Source: Alphaproteobacteria bacterium
Lineage (GTDB): Bacteria; Pseudomonadota; Alphaproteobacteria; Sphingomonadales; Sphingomonadaceae
Assembly (NCBI GenBank): GCA_030431875.1
Contig: JAUIIG010000022.1
Location: forward strand, 1 to 49,301
Direction: 5' to 3'
DNA: 49,301 nucleotides
Shown here: positions 35,099 to 44,190 of the stretch, one piece after another
Layout: each line of letters begins with the position of its first letter
Position numbering within the stretch: the stretch's first letter is position 1
The notes under the pieces: model-generated
What the model was told of the DNA's origin: nothing
Database searches by the model: none
Seen by the model: the letters and a program-made list of their open reading frames with translations, nothing else
Position numbers and translations under genes: made by a program

Positions 35099-35737
35099 AT
35101 GGCCGACTCCGCTTCCCAATTGCCCCGTCGGGGCCTGATGTTCATCCTTTCCTCGCCTTCGGGCACGGGGAAAACCACCATCGCGCGCAAGCTGCTGGCC
35201 GAGGTGGACGGGCTGGGCCTGTCGGTCTCCGTCACCACCCGGCCCAAGCGTCCGGGCGAGGTTGAGGGCAAGGACTACATCTTCGTCGACCAGGCGCAAT
35301 TCGATGCCATGGTCGAGGCGGGCGAATTCCTCGAATGGGCGGTGGTCTTCGGCAACAGTTACGGAACGCCGAAGGCACAGATCAAGGCCGGCCTGAAAGC
35401 GGGCGAGGACTTCCTGTTCGATATCGACTGGCAAGGCACCCAGCAGCTGTACCAGCGCATGGAAGTGGACGTGGTGCGCGTCTTCCTGCTGCCGCCGAGC
35501 ATCGAGGAACTGGAACACCGCCTGCGCGGGCGTGGCACCGACAGCGAAGAAGTGATCCGGGGCCGCATGGACCGCGCGCGGTTCGAAATCAGCCACTGGG
35601 ACGGCTACGACTATGTCGTCATCAACGACGATATCGAGGCATGCTATCACAAGGTGCTGACCATCCTCGAAGCCGAACGCATGAAGCGCGCGCGGCAGGT
35701 GGGCCTGGTGGACTTTACCCGCAAGCTGATGAGCTAG
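35099..35737 (+). CDS. gmk: Guanylate kinase
   Basis: An enzyme of 212 residues that phosphorylates GMP (and dGMP) to GDP. P-loop SSPSGTGKTT (18-27); VSVTTRPKRPGEVEGKDYIF is the GMP-binding region; EFLEWAVVFGNSYGTPK and the lid RGTDSEEVIRGRMDRARFEI follow. No good ribosome binding site before ATG 35099. The stop shares CTAG with the convergent subtilase. Confidence 0.96.
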   Translation: MADSASQLPRRGLMFILSSPSGTGKTTIARKLLAEVDGLGLSVSVTTRPKRPGEVEGKDYIFVDQAQFDAMVEAGEFLEWAVVFGNSYGTPKAQIKAGLKAGEDFLFDIDWQGTQQLYQRMEVDVVRVFLLPPSIEELEHRLRGRGTDSEEVIRGRMDRARFEISHWDGYDYVVINDDIEACYHKVLTILEAERMKRARQVGLVDFTRKLMS

Positions 35738-38118
35738 AAGTTGCGGCTCCAGCGCAGCGCCACGCCGGCATCGTCCGGCGCGGCTTCGTAATGCCCCGGC
35801 TCGCGGCGATAGAACAGGCTGACCATGGCATTGCCGCCACCGAACCAGCCACGCCAGGCAAATTCGCTCGCCAGTTCGCGGCCTTGCGGCGAGAGGCTGA
35901 GATATTGCGGCGCATAGGTGGGGGTCAGCGTCTCGTAGCTGAAGCTGTCAGGCAGGCTGAGCGTGATCCCGCCAGAGGAAACGCGCAGCGGCTGTGACAG
36001 GCGGAAAGCCAGCGCGTCGTTGCCGGCGAAGACCCCGCGCCGCTCCACGTCCAGCGACCAGGCATTGCTCGTCAGGTCCGCACCCTGTGCCAGCAGCGGC
36101 GCATTGCGCAGGCGCGTGAAGCCTTGCCGGTAAGCCGCGCCCAGCCGCCATTCGGGGGCGAAGCGCCAACCGAGATCGGCATCGAGGAACAGGGTATCGC
36201 TGCCCGCAAGGCCAAAGCCCTCGTGGAAGCGCGCGCCGAGCACGGTGCGATCCTCGCCGAGCAAGGTGACGCCCAGCGCACCGTCAACCGGGCCGAATTG
36301 CCGGTCCAGGGCAATGCCGAACCGCGCAATGTCCTCTTCGCTACGTTGCCCGAGCAATTGCGCCGCGCGGCGCTCATTGGCTGCCGTGATGGTGGAACCG
36401 GTTTCGGCACTGATGGTCAGGCCCCAGCTGCCCAGCTGGCGGCGCAGGGCAATGGCACTGTCCGTCTCCGCCAGCATGCCGCTTTCGCCCGCGCCGGTCT
36501 CGGCGATCATGAAGGCCGGGCGATCCCGCCCTTGCAGTCCGGCGACGAGGCCTTCCGCGCCCTGCCGGTAGCCGAAGCCCAGTTGCAGGTCCGGTGCGAG
36601 GTGCAGGGCCACACGAGCAGCCAGCACGCGGGCCTGTTCGGCATCCTCGCTGCGCAAGTACAGCGCCTGCGCGCGCGGGGGCTCACGTCCCGTAGCGTCG
36701 ATCGAGAAGGCCACAGCGGCGCTGTCCGAGCTGGCCGATAGACTGCGGCTACTCGTGGCGAGCGCGCCGTGCAGGCGTTGCGGCAGGTCTGCCCCGCGCA
36801 AGGTGCCTGCGAGGTCGGTCGAGAAGGCGCGGCGATATTCGTCGGTCACCACGGCGGGCAGCGAGGCCGTGCGGAAGGCATCGCCCATGGCGGGAGACGA
36901 AGTCGCCGTGCTGTCTCCCAGCGCCATGGCCACGTTTTCTCCGGCCAACTGCGTGGTGCCTACCGGCTGGAAGGCCGCGTTGATATCGAGGATGCCGCTG
37001 CCATAGACACTGTCGTCGCCCGTGGCCCCGGCATCGAAGGCCGTGCGCAGCAGGATCTCGGCAATCTCGGTGCCGGTCAGGTGCGGGAAGGCCTGCGCCA
37101 GCAGCGCCGCCGCGCCTGCCACCTGCGGGGCGGCGAAGCTGGTGCCGGAAAAGAGGTAGGCAAACCCCTCGTTGTCGACGAAGATCGTGCCGTCCTCGTA
37201 GACACAGCAGATCGTTTCACCGCGCGCGGCGATGTAGAAGCCAGTGTTCGATCCGGCGCGGTTGGAGAAGTCGGAAATCTGGTAGTTCTCGTCCACCGAG
37301 CCGACCACGATCACCCCGCCATTACCGGCTTCACCCATGCGGCGGGCAAAGGCCGTCAGCTCGCCCTGCCCGTCATTGCCGGCGGCCACGACCACGAGCA
37401 CGCCAGAGGCGACCGCGGACTGGATCGCGGTTTCCAGCACTGCCGTGATCCCGCCGGGCCCGCCAAGTGAGATATTGATGACCTTGGCATCGTTGGCCAC
37501 GGCATAGTCGATCGACAGGGCGATGGCGGTATCGGTGAAACCGCATTCGGAATTGGGGTTGGTCGGATCGTCGCCCGCGCAGGTGCCCGGCTCGTCCGCG
37601 CGGATCGCCAGCAGGGTCGCTTCCCAGGCCATGCCGAGGATATCCGTGCCGTTGCGACCTGCTGCTGCCACCAGCGAGACGAGGTTGCCGTGATCGTCCG
37701 GTCCCTCGATCCCGCGGTTGCCGAGGATATCGGTCGAATTGGGCGAGATGCGTCCGGCAAAGTCGGGGTTGTCCGGATCGATCCCGGTATCGATGACCGC
37801 GATGGTCACCCCGTCCCCGGCAATGCCCTGTTCCCATGCGGCCACGGCATTGTGCTGTCCCGGCCCGTCCGACAGGCGGAATTCCTGCGTATTGAACTGC
37901 GCGGGGACCGGCACGACCGGGAAACCGGCGCTGGTGGGAGTGGGCGTAGGGGTTGGAGTAGGCGTCGGCGTCGGCGTGGGAGTCGGGGCGGGCGTCGGCG
38001 CGGGCATGTTCACGACAGGGCTATTGCCGCCGCCGCAGCCGGTCAGCAGCGCGGCCAGCACCACCAGCGATGCCCCGTGCCAGCTTTTCCAGCTGCCTGT
38101 GCGCCTGTTGCGTCCCAC
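35734..38118 (-). CDS. S8 (subtilisin-like) serine protease lipoprotein with C-terminal beta-rich domain
   Basis: A protein of 794 residues from GTG 38118 with GAGGG upstream. Lipobox LLTGC (Cys28), then a Pro-Thr linker (about 41-60), then the protease: IAVIDTGID with Asp108, DDHGNLVSLVAA with His141, AAGNDG with oxyanion Asn246, and FSGTSFAAPQVAGAA with Ser325. The His motif lacks the usual HGT-x-VAG. From about 400 onward the sequence is rich in alternating aromatic strands ending RWSRNF, like an autotransporter barrel of 12 or more strands, although lipidation would be unusual for one. Substrate unknown. Convergent with gmk. Confidence 0.85.
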   Translation of the reverse strand: MGRNRRTGSWKSWHGASLVVLAALLTGCGGGNSPVVNMPAPTPAPTPTPTPTPTPTPTPTPTSAGFPVVPVPAQFNTQEFRLSDGPGQHNAVAAWEQGIAGDGVTIAVIDTGIDPDNPDFAGRISPNSTDILGNRGIEGPDDHGNLVSLVAAAGRNGTDILGMAWEATLLAIRADEPGTCAGDDPTNPNSECGFTDTAIALSIDYAVANDAKVINISLGGPGGITAVLETAIQSAVASGVLVVVAAGNDGQGELTAFARRMGEAGNGGVIVVGSVDENYQISDFSNRAGSNTGFYIAARGETICCVYEDGTIFVDNEGFAYLFSGTSFAAPQVAGAAALLAQAFPHLTGTEIAEILLRTAFDAGATGDDSVYGSGILDINAAFQPVGTTQLAGENVAMALGDSTATSSPAMGDAFRTASLPAVVTDEYRRAFSTDLAGTLRGADLPQRLHGALATSSRSLSASSDSAAVAFSIDATGREPPRAQALYLRSEDAEQARVLAARVALHLAPDLQLGFGYRQGAEGLVAGLQGRDRPAFMIAETGAGESGMLAETDSAIALRRQLGSWGLTISAETGSTITAANERRAAQLLGQRSEEDIARFGIALDRQFGPVDGALGVTLLGEDRTVLGARFHEGFGLAGSDTLFLDADLGWRFAPEWRLGAAYRQGFTRLRNAPLLAQGADLTSNAWSLDVERRGVFAGNDALAFRLSQPLRVSSGGITLSLPDSFSYETLTPTYAPQYLSLSPQGRELASEFAWRGWFGGGNAMVSLFYRREPGHYEAAPDDAGVALRWSRNF

Positions 38119-38287
38119 TTAAGTCCCTCGTTCGAAACAGCTGCCTGCCCGGATTCGCACTAACCATGGCTGAATATTGGCGAATAGCCCACAAAAGTTG
38201 CGCGCTTGTGCACGGGGGCGCAAGGCGCTAGCCGCGCTGGAAACGGAACGATGACACCGTCGATTCCGACCTGAGGGAGCTTTTGCA

Positions 38288-39127
<840 letters not shown>

Positions 39128-39203
39128 CCTTGGCGCGGAGGGGAGAAACTTTTGCCTCCGCGACCCGTTGCGTTACACTAGGACAGAATCAGGAGAGCTG
39201 AAT

Positions 39204-39419
39204 ATGAGCGAAGAAGAAAACGGCCAGATCCACATCGACGCACAGGACGCGTCGGCAGGCCGCAAGACGGGCGTGGTGCGCTGGATCCTGCTTATCAGCA
39301 TGGTCTCGCTCATCATGATCTTCGCCATCGTCCTCATCGTTGCGCCCGCCATGGCGCCTGATAGCGGAGACGCCTTTGGTGCTGCGGACATTCTGGAAGC
39401 GCCTGCGGTCCTCGCCTGA
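39204..39419 (+). CDS. Small single-pass membrane protein
   Basis: A protein of 71 residues: a hydrophilic acidic N-terminus (MSEEENGQIHIDAQDASAGR), one membrane segment at about 24-48 and a short tail (PDSGDAFGAADILEAPAVLA). AGGAGAG lies 8 bases before ATG 39204. The frame overlaps the DUF1810 start by about 41 bases, so one of the two starts may be misread. Unrecognised. Confidence 0.62.
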   Translation: MSEEENGQIHIDAQDASAGRKTGVVRWILLISMVSLIMIFAIVLIVAPAMAPDSGDAFGAADILEAPAVLA

Positions 39420-39837
39420 CCCGTTCGAACTTGACCGGTTCGTCGAGGCCCAACGACCGGTCTACAGGCAAGCGCTTGAGGACTTGGTGCGCGGCAAGAA
39501 GCGCGGCCACTGGATGTGGTTCGTCTTCCCGCAACTGCGCGGGCTGGGTCGAACCTCTACTGCCAGTTTCTATGGTATTTCGGGGCGTGAGGAGGCCGAG
39601 GCCTACCTCGCCCATCCGCTGCTGGGCGCGCGCCTGCACGAGTGCACCGCCGCCGTGCTGGACCATGCAGGCAGGCGCTCGGCCGAGCAGATGCTGGGTT
39701 TTACCGACGCGCTCAAGTTCAGAAGTTCGATGACCCTGTTCGAGGCGGTCGCCGAGGAACCGACGCTGTTCGCGCAGGCGCTCGACGCATTCTACGATGG
39801 GGAGCGCGATCTCATGACACTGGACATGTGCGGTTAG
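39379..39837 (+). CDS. DUF1810 family protein
   Basis: A protein of about 152 residues from GTG 39379, with GGAG (39366-39369) nine bases upstream; TTG 39376 or TTG 39340 are alternatives. The family core PDPFELDRFVEAQRPVYRQAL begins shortly after the start; KKRGHWMWFVFPQLRGLG and STASFYGI follow, then LKFRSSMTLF and DMCG at the end. Biochemical role not known. Its stop shares TTAG with the convergent dipeptidase. Confidence 0.88.
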   Translation: MLRTFWKRLRSSPDPFELDRFVEAQRPVYRQALEDLVRGKKRGHWMWFVFPQLRGLGRTSTASFYGISGREEAEAYLAHPLLGARLHECTAAVLDHAGRRSAEQMLGFTDALKFRSSMTLFEAVAEEPTLFAQALDAFYDGERDLMTLDMCG

Positions 39838-41093
39838 CCGACCGGGTACTCGATCGGCGGTTCATCCGCATGGGCTGCGGCATAGGCCTCTGCCCCGCGC
39901 ATCACCCGCAGCATGTTGCGGTAGGAAATCTTCTCCAGGTCTTCCTGCGAATAGCCCCGCCGCGCCAGTTCGGTGAACAGCGCCGGGTAGCCGGTGACGT
40001 CTTCCATGCCGACGGGGCCGCTGGCCATGCCGTCATAGTCGCCGCCGATGCCGATATGATCGATCCCCGCCACGTCGCGAACATGGTCGATATGGTCTGC
40101 CCAGTCCGAAATGGTCGCCTCGGGCGTGGGATTGGCTGCATCCCATTCGGCCATGCCCGCCTCGACCATGTCAGGGCGGCCCTGCCACCATGCCGCCAGT
40201 CGCGCCTGCTCCGCCTGCCGCGCGGCGTACCACACCCGCTGGCTCTCGCTGAGATAGCCCGGCAGGCCCACGGTCATGACGATGCCGCCGTTTTCGGGAA
40301 GGCGTTCGAGCACCGAGTCCGGCACGTTGCGCGCATGGCCGTTCACCGCCTGCGCACCCGAGTGGCTGAAGATCACCGGCGCGCCGACCACGTCGAGCGT
40401 GTCGTGCATGGTCTCCGCAGAGACGTGGCTCAGGTCCACCAGCATGCCGAGGCGCGCCATTTCGCGCACCACCAGCACGCCGAAGTCGGTGAGGCCGCCA
40501 TGCTCCGGGTCAGCCGTGGCGCTGTCGGCCCAGGGCGTGTTCCGCGAATGGGTAATGGTCATGTATCGCGCGCCGAGATGGTACATCTGCCGCAGCGTGC
40601 CGAGGCTGGAGCCGATCGAGTGGCCGCCTTCCATGCCGATGAGCGAGGCGATGCGCCCGCTGGCCACGGCAGCCTCCACATCGTCGGCAGTCAGCGCCAG
40701 CATCAGGTCGTCCGGATAGGCTTCGACCAGCCGCTTGGTGATATCGATTTGTTCCAGCGTGGTCTGCACCGCCACTGGCTCTTCGAGGCTGGCGGAGACG
40801 TAGACCGACCACCACTGCGCGCCGACCATGCCTTCGCGCAGGCGCGCAAGGTCGGTGTGCATCTGGCCCGCTGACCATTCGTCGCCTTCCAGCGTGTCGT
40901 GGAAGTCGAAGTCCTGCAGCACGTTGCGATACTGCCCGCGCAGGCGGCCCGGCACGTCGTTATGGCCATCCCACACCGGCGCGGCTTCAAGCGCAGCGGC
41001 GGCGATGTCCTCGGGTGTCTGCTGGGCGGAAAGCGGGGTGGCGATCAGGGCGGCGGCGGCCATCATGGTGGCGCGGATTGCAGTCTTGCTCAT
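39834..41093 (-). CDS. M19 family membrane dipeptidase-like protein
   Basis: A secreted zinc dipeptidase of 419 residues. Signal peptide MSKTAIRATMMAAAALIATPLSAQ; metal sites VWDGHNDVPG (HxD), IGMEGGHS (Glu), LVDLSHVSAETM (His), APVIFSHSGAQAV (His) and HIGIGGDYDGMASGP (Asp). The bridge matches the renal-dipeptidase family, which cleaves dipeptides and some beta-lactams. The signal peptide fixes the start at 41093; the longer frame upstream is not protein-like. Divergent from the cupin gene. Confidence 0.92.
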   Translation of the reverse strand: MSKTAIRATMMAAAALIATPLSAQQTPEDIAAAALEAAPVWDGHNDVPGRLRGQYRNVLQDFDFHDTLEGDEWSAGQMHTDLARLREGMVGAQWWSVYVSASLEEPVAVQTTLEQIDITKRLVEAYPDDLMLALTADDVEAAVASGRIASLIGMEGGHSIGSSLGTLRQMYHLGARYMTITHSRNTPWADSATADPEHGGLTDFGVLVVREMARLGMLVDLSHVSAETMHDTLDVVGAPVIFSHSGAQAVNGHARNVPDSVLERLPENGGIVMTVGLPGYLSESQRVWYAARQAEQARLAAWWQGRPDMVEAGMAEWDAANPTPEATISDWADHIDHVRDVAGIDHIGIGGDYDGMASGPVGMEDVTGYPALFTELARRGYSQEDLEKISYRNMLRVMRGAEAYAAAHADEPPIEYPVG

Positions 41094-41141
41094 GCCGCGG
41101 ACTATGCACCAGCACGCCAGCGTGGCAAGACTGCTGGCAAT

Positions 41142-41579
41142 ATGAGCACGGCCCGCGACCTGATCGACAAGCTGGAACTGATGCAGCATCCCGAAGGCGG
41201 GTGGTTCCGCGAGACCTGGCGCGCCGAGGCGCCCGAGGGCGAACGGGCGAGCGCGACGCTGATCCATTTCCTGCTCGAGAGCGGGCAGAGGTCGCATTGG
41301 CACCATGTCGACGCGGCGGAGATCTGGCTGTGGCACGGCGGTAATCCGCTGCAATTGTCGATCAGTGATCCGGACAATCCGCAAGTTGTGCACCACCGCC
41401 TCGGCCCCGATGTCGCGGGGGGCGATCTTGCCCACTACGTGATCCGTCCGGGTGACTGGCAAGCCGCCGAACCGCTGGCGGGAGCGCACGACTATACGCT
41501 GGTGTCCTGCGTCGTCTCGCCCGGTTTCGAGTTTTCGGGCTTTACCCTCGCCCCGCCGGGCTGGCATCCCGGGGCATGA
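41142..41579 (+). CDS. Cupin family protein (DUF985)
   Basis: A beta-barrel protein of 145 residues. HPEGGWFRETWRAE and RSHWHHVDAAEIWLWHGG (metal-ligand candidates) with HYVIRPGDWQAAEPL and CVVSPGFEFSGFTL show the DUF985 cupin fold. Function undetermined; a metal-dependent role or sugar epimerisation-like binding is possible. Its stop overlaps the next start as ATGA. Confidence 0.9.
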   Translation: MSTARDLIDKLELMQHPEGGWFRETWRAEAPEGERASATLIHFLLESGQRSHWHHVDAAEIWLWHGGNPLQLSISDPDNPQVVHHRLGPDVAGGDLAHYVIRPGDWQAAEPLAGAHDYTLVSCVVSPGFEFSGFTLAPPGWHPGA

Positions 41580-41980
41580 TCCGCACCATTCTCCGCTTCG
41601 TCCTGGCGATTTTCTACGGCTACGCCGGATACCGCCACCTGGTCGGCCCGGAACCCTTCCTGCAGATAACGCCCGGATGGGTGCCCTTCCCCGAGCAGGT
41701 CATCTGGTGGACCGGCATTGCCGAGCTCGCCGGAGCCGTGGCCCTGGCCCAGCCGCTATCGGCAAGGTTGCAGAAGGCAGGCGCGATCGGCCTTGCGCTC
41801 TATGCCCTGTGCGTCTGGCCCGCCAACGTGAACCACATGCTGATGGACATGGCATCCGAGGACGGCGGCTGGGGCATGGCCTACCACGTCCCGCGCATGG
41901 TGGCGCAGCCGCTGATCATCTGGCTGGCCCTGTGGACCGGGAGTGTGGTGGACTGGCCGTTCGGGAAGCGACCTGCCTAG
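41576..41980 (+). CDS. DoxX-like membrane protein
   Basis: A protein of 134 residues with four membrane segments. The N-terminal ILRFVLAIFYGYAGYRHLVGPEPFL and IAELAGAVALAQP resemble the DoxX/DoxD-like family. It overlaps the cupin gene by four bases and is presumably translated from the same mRNA. Role uncertain. Its stop shares CTAG with the convergent Xre gene. Confidence 0.8.
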   Translation: MIRTILRFVLAIFYGYAGYRHLVGPEPFLQITPGWVPFPEQVIWWTGIAELAGAVALAQPLSARLQKAGAIGLALYALCVWPANVNHMLMDMASEDGGWGMAYHVPRMVAQPLIIWLALWTGSVVDWPFGKRPA

Positions 41981-42192
41981 CCATCCCAGCCGAACACGTC
42001 CTCCACCCCGACACCGAAGACCCGCGCGATACGAAAGGCGCTTTCCAGGCTGGGAGAATACTTCCCCAACTCGATGGCAATCACGGTCTGGCGGGTGACA
42101 CCGATGGCGTCCGCCAGTGCTTGCTGGCTGATACCGCCGTGCGCCTCGCGCAGTTGCTTGACGCGGTTGGTGATGGGTGGTGCCTTGGCCAC
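41977..42192 (-). CDS. Xre-family helix-turn-helix regulator
   Basis: A DNA-binding protein of 71 residues from GTG 42192. ISQQALADAIGVTRQTVIAIELGKYSPSLESAFRIARVFG is a full Cro/CI-type helix-turn-helix, followed by a short VEDVFGWDG tail. It lies three bases after the membrane protein gene on the same strand; such pairs commonly autoregulate. The operators upstream of the membrane gene are candidate targets. Confidence 0.93.
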   Translation of the reverse strand: MAKAPPITNRVKQLREAHGGISQQALADAIGVTRQTVIAIELGKYSPSLESAFRIARVFGVGVEDVFGWDG

Positions 42193-42195
42193 GAC

Positions 42196-42612
42196 CTAGA
42201 CCCCCCGCCGGAACAGCCAGATCTGGAATGCATAGTCAGCGACCTGAGCCACGATCAATGCGCCGATGATCGCCTGCAACAGCAGGTTGCCATTCTCCCA
42301 TACAAGGTAGCTGGCTGCCGCCGAGAGCACGCCCACCGCCAGCACCACGCCAGACCAGTTGCCTGCCCGGTCAATCACGATCCGCTCGCGTTCGTCGGCA
42401 GGCTTGCCGGCGTCGCGGCGGTAGGTGATCGCGAGGACCGTCTGCACTACGATCGAACCAATGATGACGGCGCCGACATAAGGCACGATCACGCCCAACT
42501 GCGCCATGGGTGGTGCTTCGGCAGGGATGGCTCTGGCGAGGTAAGCGAAGAAAAGTCCCGTCACGAGCATGATGAGAGCCATGATCCAGGCGGACCGTTC
42601 ACGAAAAGTCAT
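42196..42612 (-). CDS. Four-segment membrane protein paired with Xre regulator
   Basis: A protein of 138 residues with four hydrophobic segments (about 9-27, 40-62, 88-105, 112-132) and a cytoplasmic loop ITYRRDAGKPADERERIVIDRAGNWSG. The DERE-x-x-I-D-R-x-G-N motif recalls the DUF2178-type proteins that accompany small Xre regulators. AAGGA lies seven bases before ATG 42612. Probable first gene of a two-gene autoregulated unit. Confidence 0.85.
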   Translation of the reverse strand: MTFRERSAWIMALIMLVTGLFFAYLARAIPAEAPPMAQLGVIVPYVGAVIIGSIVVQTVLAITYRRDAGKPADERERIVIDRAGNWSGVVLAVGVLSAAASYLVWENGNLLLQAIIGALIVAQVADYAFQIWLFRRGV

Positions 42613-42633
42613 ATTTGGTTCCTTGCGACTCGA

Positions 42634-42687
42634 TGTCTGATATCTTTTACATAGTCGAAGATTTTTGACTGTCTAGTATTTTTGACA
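42634..42687. promoter_or_regulatory. Three tandem 18-base dyads overlapping a promoter
   Basis: TGTCTGATATCTTTTACA (42634-42651), AGTCGAAGATTTTTGACT (42653-42670) and TGTCTAGTATTTTTGACA (42670-42687) all have the form TGTC-N10-GACA or a close variant, placed side by side. They lie 22-75 bases upstream of the membrane protein start. On the minus strand TAGACA and TATGTA, 16 bases apart, could be the -35 and -10. The likely binder is the Xre protein encoded just downstream. Confidence 0.72.
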
Positions 42688-42720
42688 TCGGGCCTCTGGA
42701 ATTGTTGCGTCCGAACGCGC

Positions 42721-42756
42721 GAAGGCCGCGGTCGCCCAATGGCAGCCGCGGCCTTC
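42721..42756 (-). terminator. Terminator-like hairpin after the gallate dioxygenase
   Basis: GAAGGCCGCGG (42721-42731) and CCGCGGCCTTC (42746-42756) form an eleven-base perfect stem around 14 bases, 28 bases beyond the dioxygenase stop. No T run follows on the minus strand, so it is an intrinsic terminator only in part, or a transcript-end stabiliser. Confidence 0.6.
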
Positions 42757-42784
42757 ACCTGACCCGTTCACGGGCTGGAAGGAG

Positions 42785-44047
42785 CTAGTCCTCCTTGCCC
42801 GCCACGCCGTAGTTGATCTGCGCGTTGCGGGTCTTCTGGAACTCGGGCACGCTCATGCCCTTCATCGCGGCGTAGATGTCGATGTTGCCGATGCCGGTCA
42901 CCGCGCCGAGCTTTTCCAGCATGAAGAAGATCACACCGTAGTGGATCATGCCGATCCAGTCGCGTTCGCGCACAAGGCGCTTTTCTTCCTCGGTCAGGCC
43001 GCCCTTCTCGTAGGCGGCTTCTTCGTCCTCGCGGAACAGCTTGCGCATTTCCGGATCGGTCAGCGAGTGCAGGAAGTGGTTGAGGCGGAAGCCCTTGACC
43101 GAACGTTCGATGGTGAAGGGATAGGTGCCCTCCATCTTCTCCGCGCCGTCATAGTCCCAGTTGATCCGCTCCAGCGTCTTTTCCGGTGTCTCGACCGGCG
43201 CGTCCGAACGGCGCTCCTCGAAGATCATCGTCGCAATGGGGCACATCGATGGGAGGAAATAGGTCTTGTGCGTGGCTTCCACGTCAGCCGAGAGCGCGCC
43301 GCGCATCATCAGCCACATGACGACTTCCGCGCCTTCCCAGCCGCCCAGTTCGGCGAGCTTGGCGATCGGGTAGTCGAGCAGCGCCTCGGGGTCCTTCTCC
43401 AGCATTTCCATGAACTGGTGGTCCCACTCGGGATTGTTGAAGCCGCAGCCTTCACCGTGGACCTGGTGCGACAGGCCGCCGGTACCGGCGATGGCCACCT
43501 TGATATCCTCCGGGTAGGAAAGGATCGCCTGGCGCAGGCTCTTGCCAAACTTGTAGAACCGGCGCGCCGATGGCAGCGGCACGGTCAGCACGCCGCAGAC
43601 GACGGGCAGCAGCTTGCAGGCCCAGCCGTTGGCGTCGTCGTAGTCGACCATCACCGACAGCGGCGAGAAGGCGCCATGATCGAGGCCCTTGCCCTGGAAA
43701 TAGGACAGGTCGAATTCGTTGGCGACCATCACCTTGGCGACGTGTTCGGCGAACTTGGGATCGCCCTTGATCGCCGGGATATCGCGCGGCCCGCCGCCTT
43801 CGTCGGCCGCCTTGAATTCCTCGCCCACGCCCAGCGCGAAGTGGCTGTAATGGTCGAAGAACGAGGTCATGTGGTCGTTGTAGATGTAGACCAGCACGTC
43901 CGGCTGCTTCTCGCGGAACCACTCCTGCACCGGCTCATAGCCTTCGAAGATCGGCTTCCAGACGGGATCGTCCTGCTTGCCGCCGTCCTTGGCGAAAGCG
44001 ATGGTGGGGGTGTGCGACGTGGCGACGCCGCCAACGATAGTGGCCAT
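42785..44047 (-). CDS. Gallate / protocatechuate 4,5-dioxygenase family, fused LigB-LigA type
   Basis: An extradiol dioxygenase of 420 residues. The N-terminal LigB-like domain has Fe(II) ligands His12 (SHTP), His59 (YNDHMTSF) and Glu241 (GWEGAEVV), with the catalytic His194 (GGLSHQVHG). The C-terminal LigA-like domain runs from about 300 (FLHSLTDPEMRKLF ... YAAMKGMSVPEF). The fusion order and length resemble DesB/GalA gallate dioxygenases. No other ring-cleavage genes lie nearby, so the substrate is uncertain. AGGAAAGG precedes the ATG. Confidence 0.88.
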   Translation of the reverse strand: MATIVGGVATSHTPTIAFAKDGGKQDDPVWKPIFEGYEPVQEWFREKQPDVLVYIYNDHMTSFFDHYSHFALGVGEEFKAADEGGGPRDIPAIKGDPKFAEHVAKVMVANEFDLSYFQGKGLDHGAFSPLSVMVDYDDANGWACKLLPVVCGVLTVPLPSARRFYKFGKSLRQAILSYPEDIKVAIAGTGGLSHQVHGEGCGFNNPEWDHQFMEMLEKDPEALLDYPIAKLAELGGWEGAEVVMWLMMRGALSADVEATHKTYFLPSMCPIATMIFEERRSDAPVETPEKTLERINWDYDGAEKMEGTYPFTIERSVKGFRLNHFLHSLTDPEMRKLFREDEEAAYEKGGLTEEEKRLVRERDWIGMIHYGVIFFMLEKLGAVTGIGNIDIYAAMKGMSVPEFQKTRNAQINYGVAGKED

Positions 44048-44145
44048 GAGATCGTGCCTTTCCTCTACCGCGGGCGCGTTGAATCGCCCGCCTTATGTCT
44101 TGCTGTCACTTTGCCATGTGGGCGCAGGCGGCGGCAAGTCAATTA

Positions 44146-44176
44146 TCCGGAAATGCGAAAAGTTCGGATATGCGAA
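44146..44176. promoter_or_regulatory. Tandem 14-base direct repeat upstream of the dioxygenase
   Basis: TCCGGAAATGCGAA (44146-44159) and TTCGGATATGCGAA (44163-44176) differ at two bases and start 17 apart. ATCCG (44145-44149) and CGGAT (44165-44169) also form a dyad. They lie about 100 bases upstream of the dioxygenase start and just beyond the stop of the G8-domain gene. A candidate regulator site for an aromatic-responsive protein; binder unknown. Confidence 0.5.
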
Positions 44177-44190
44177 GAGTGCGCGGTGGG

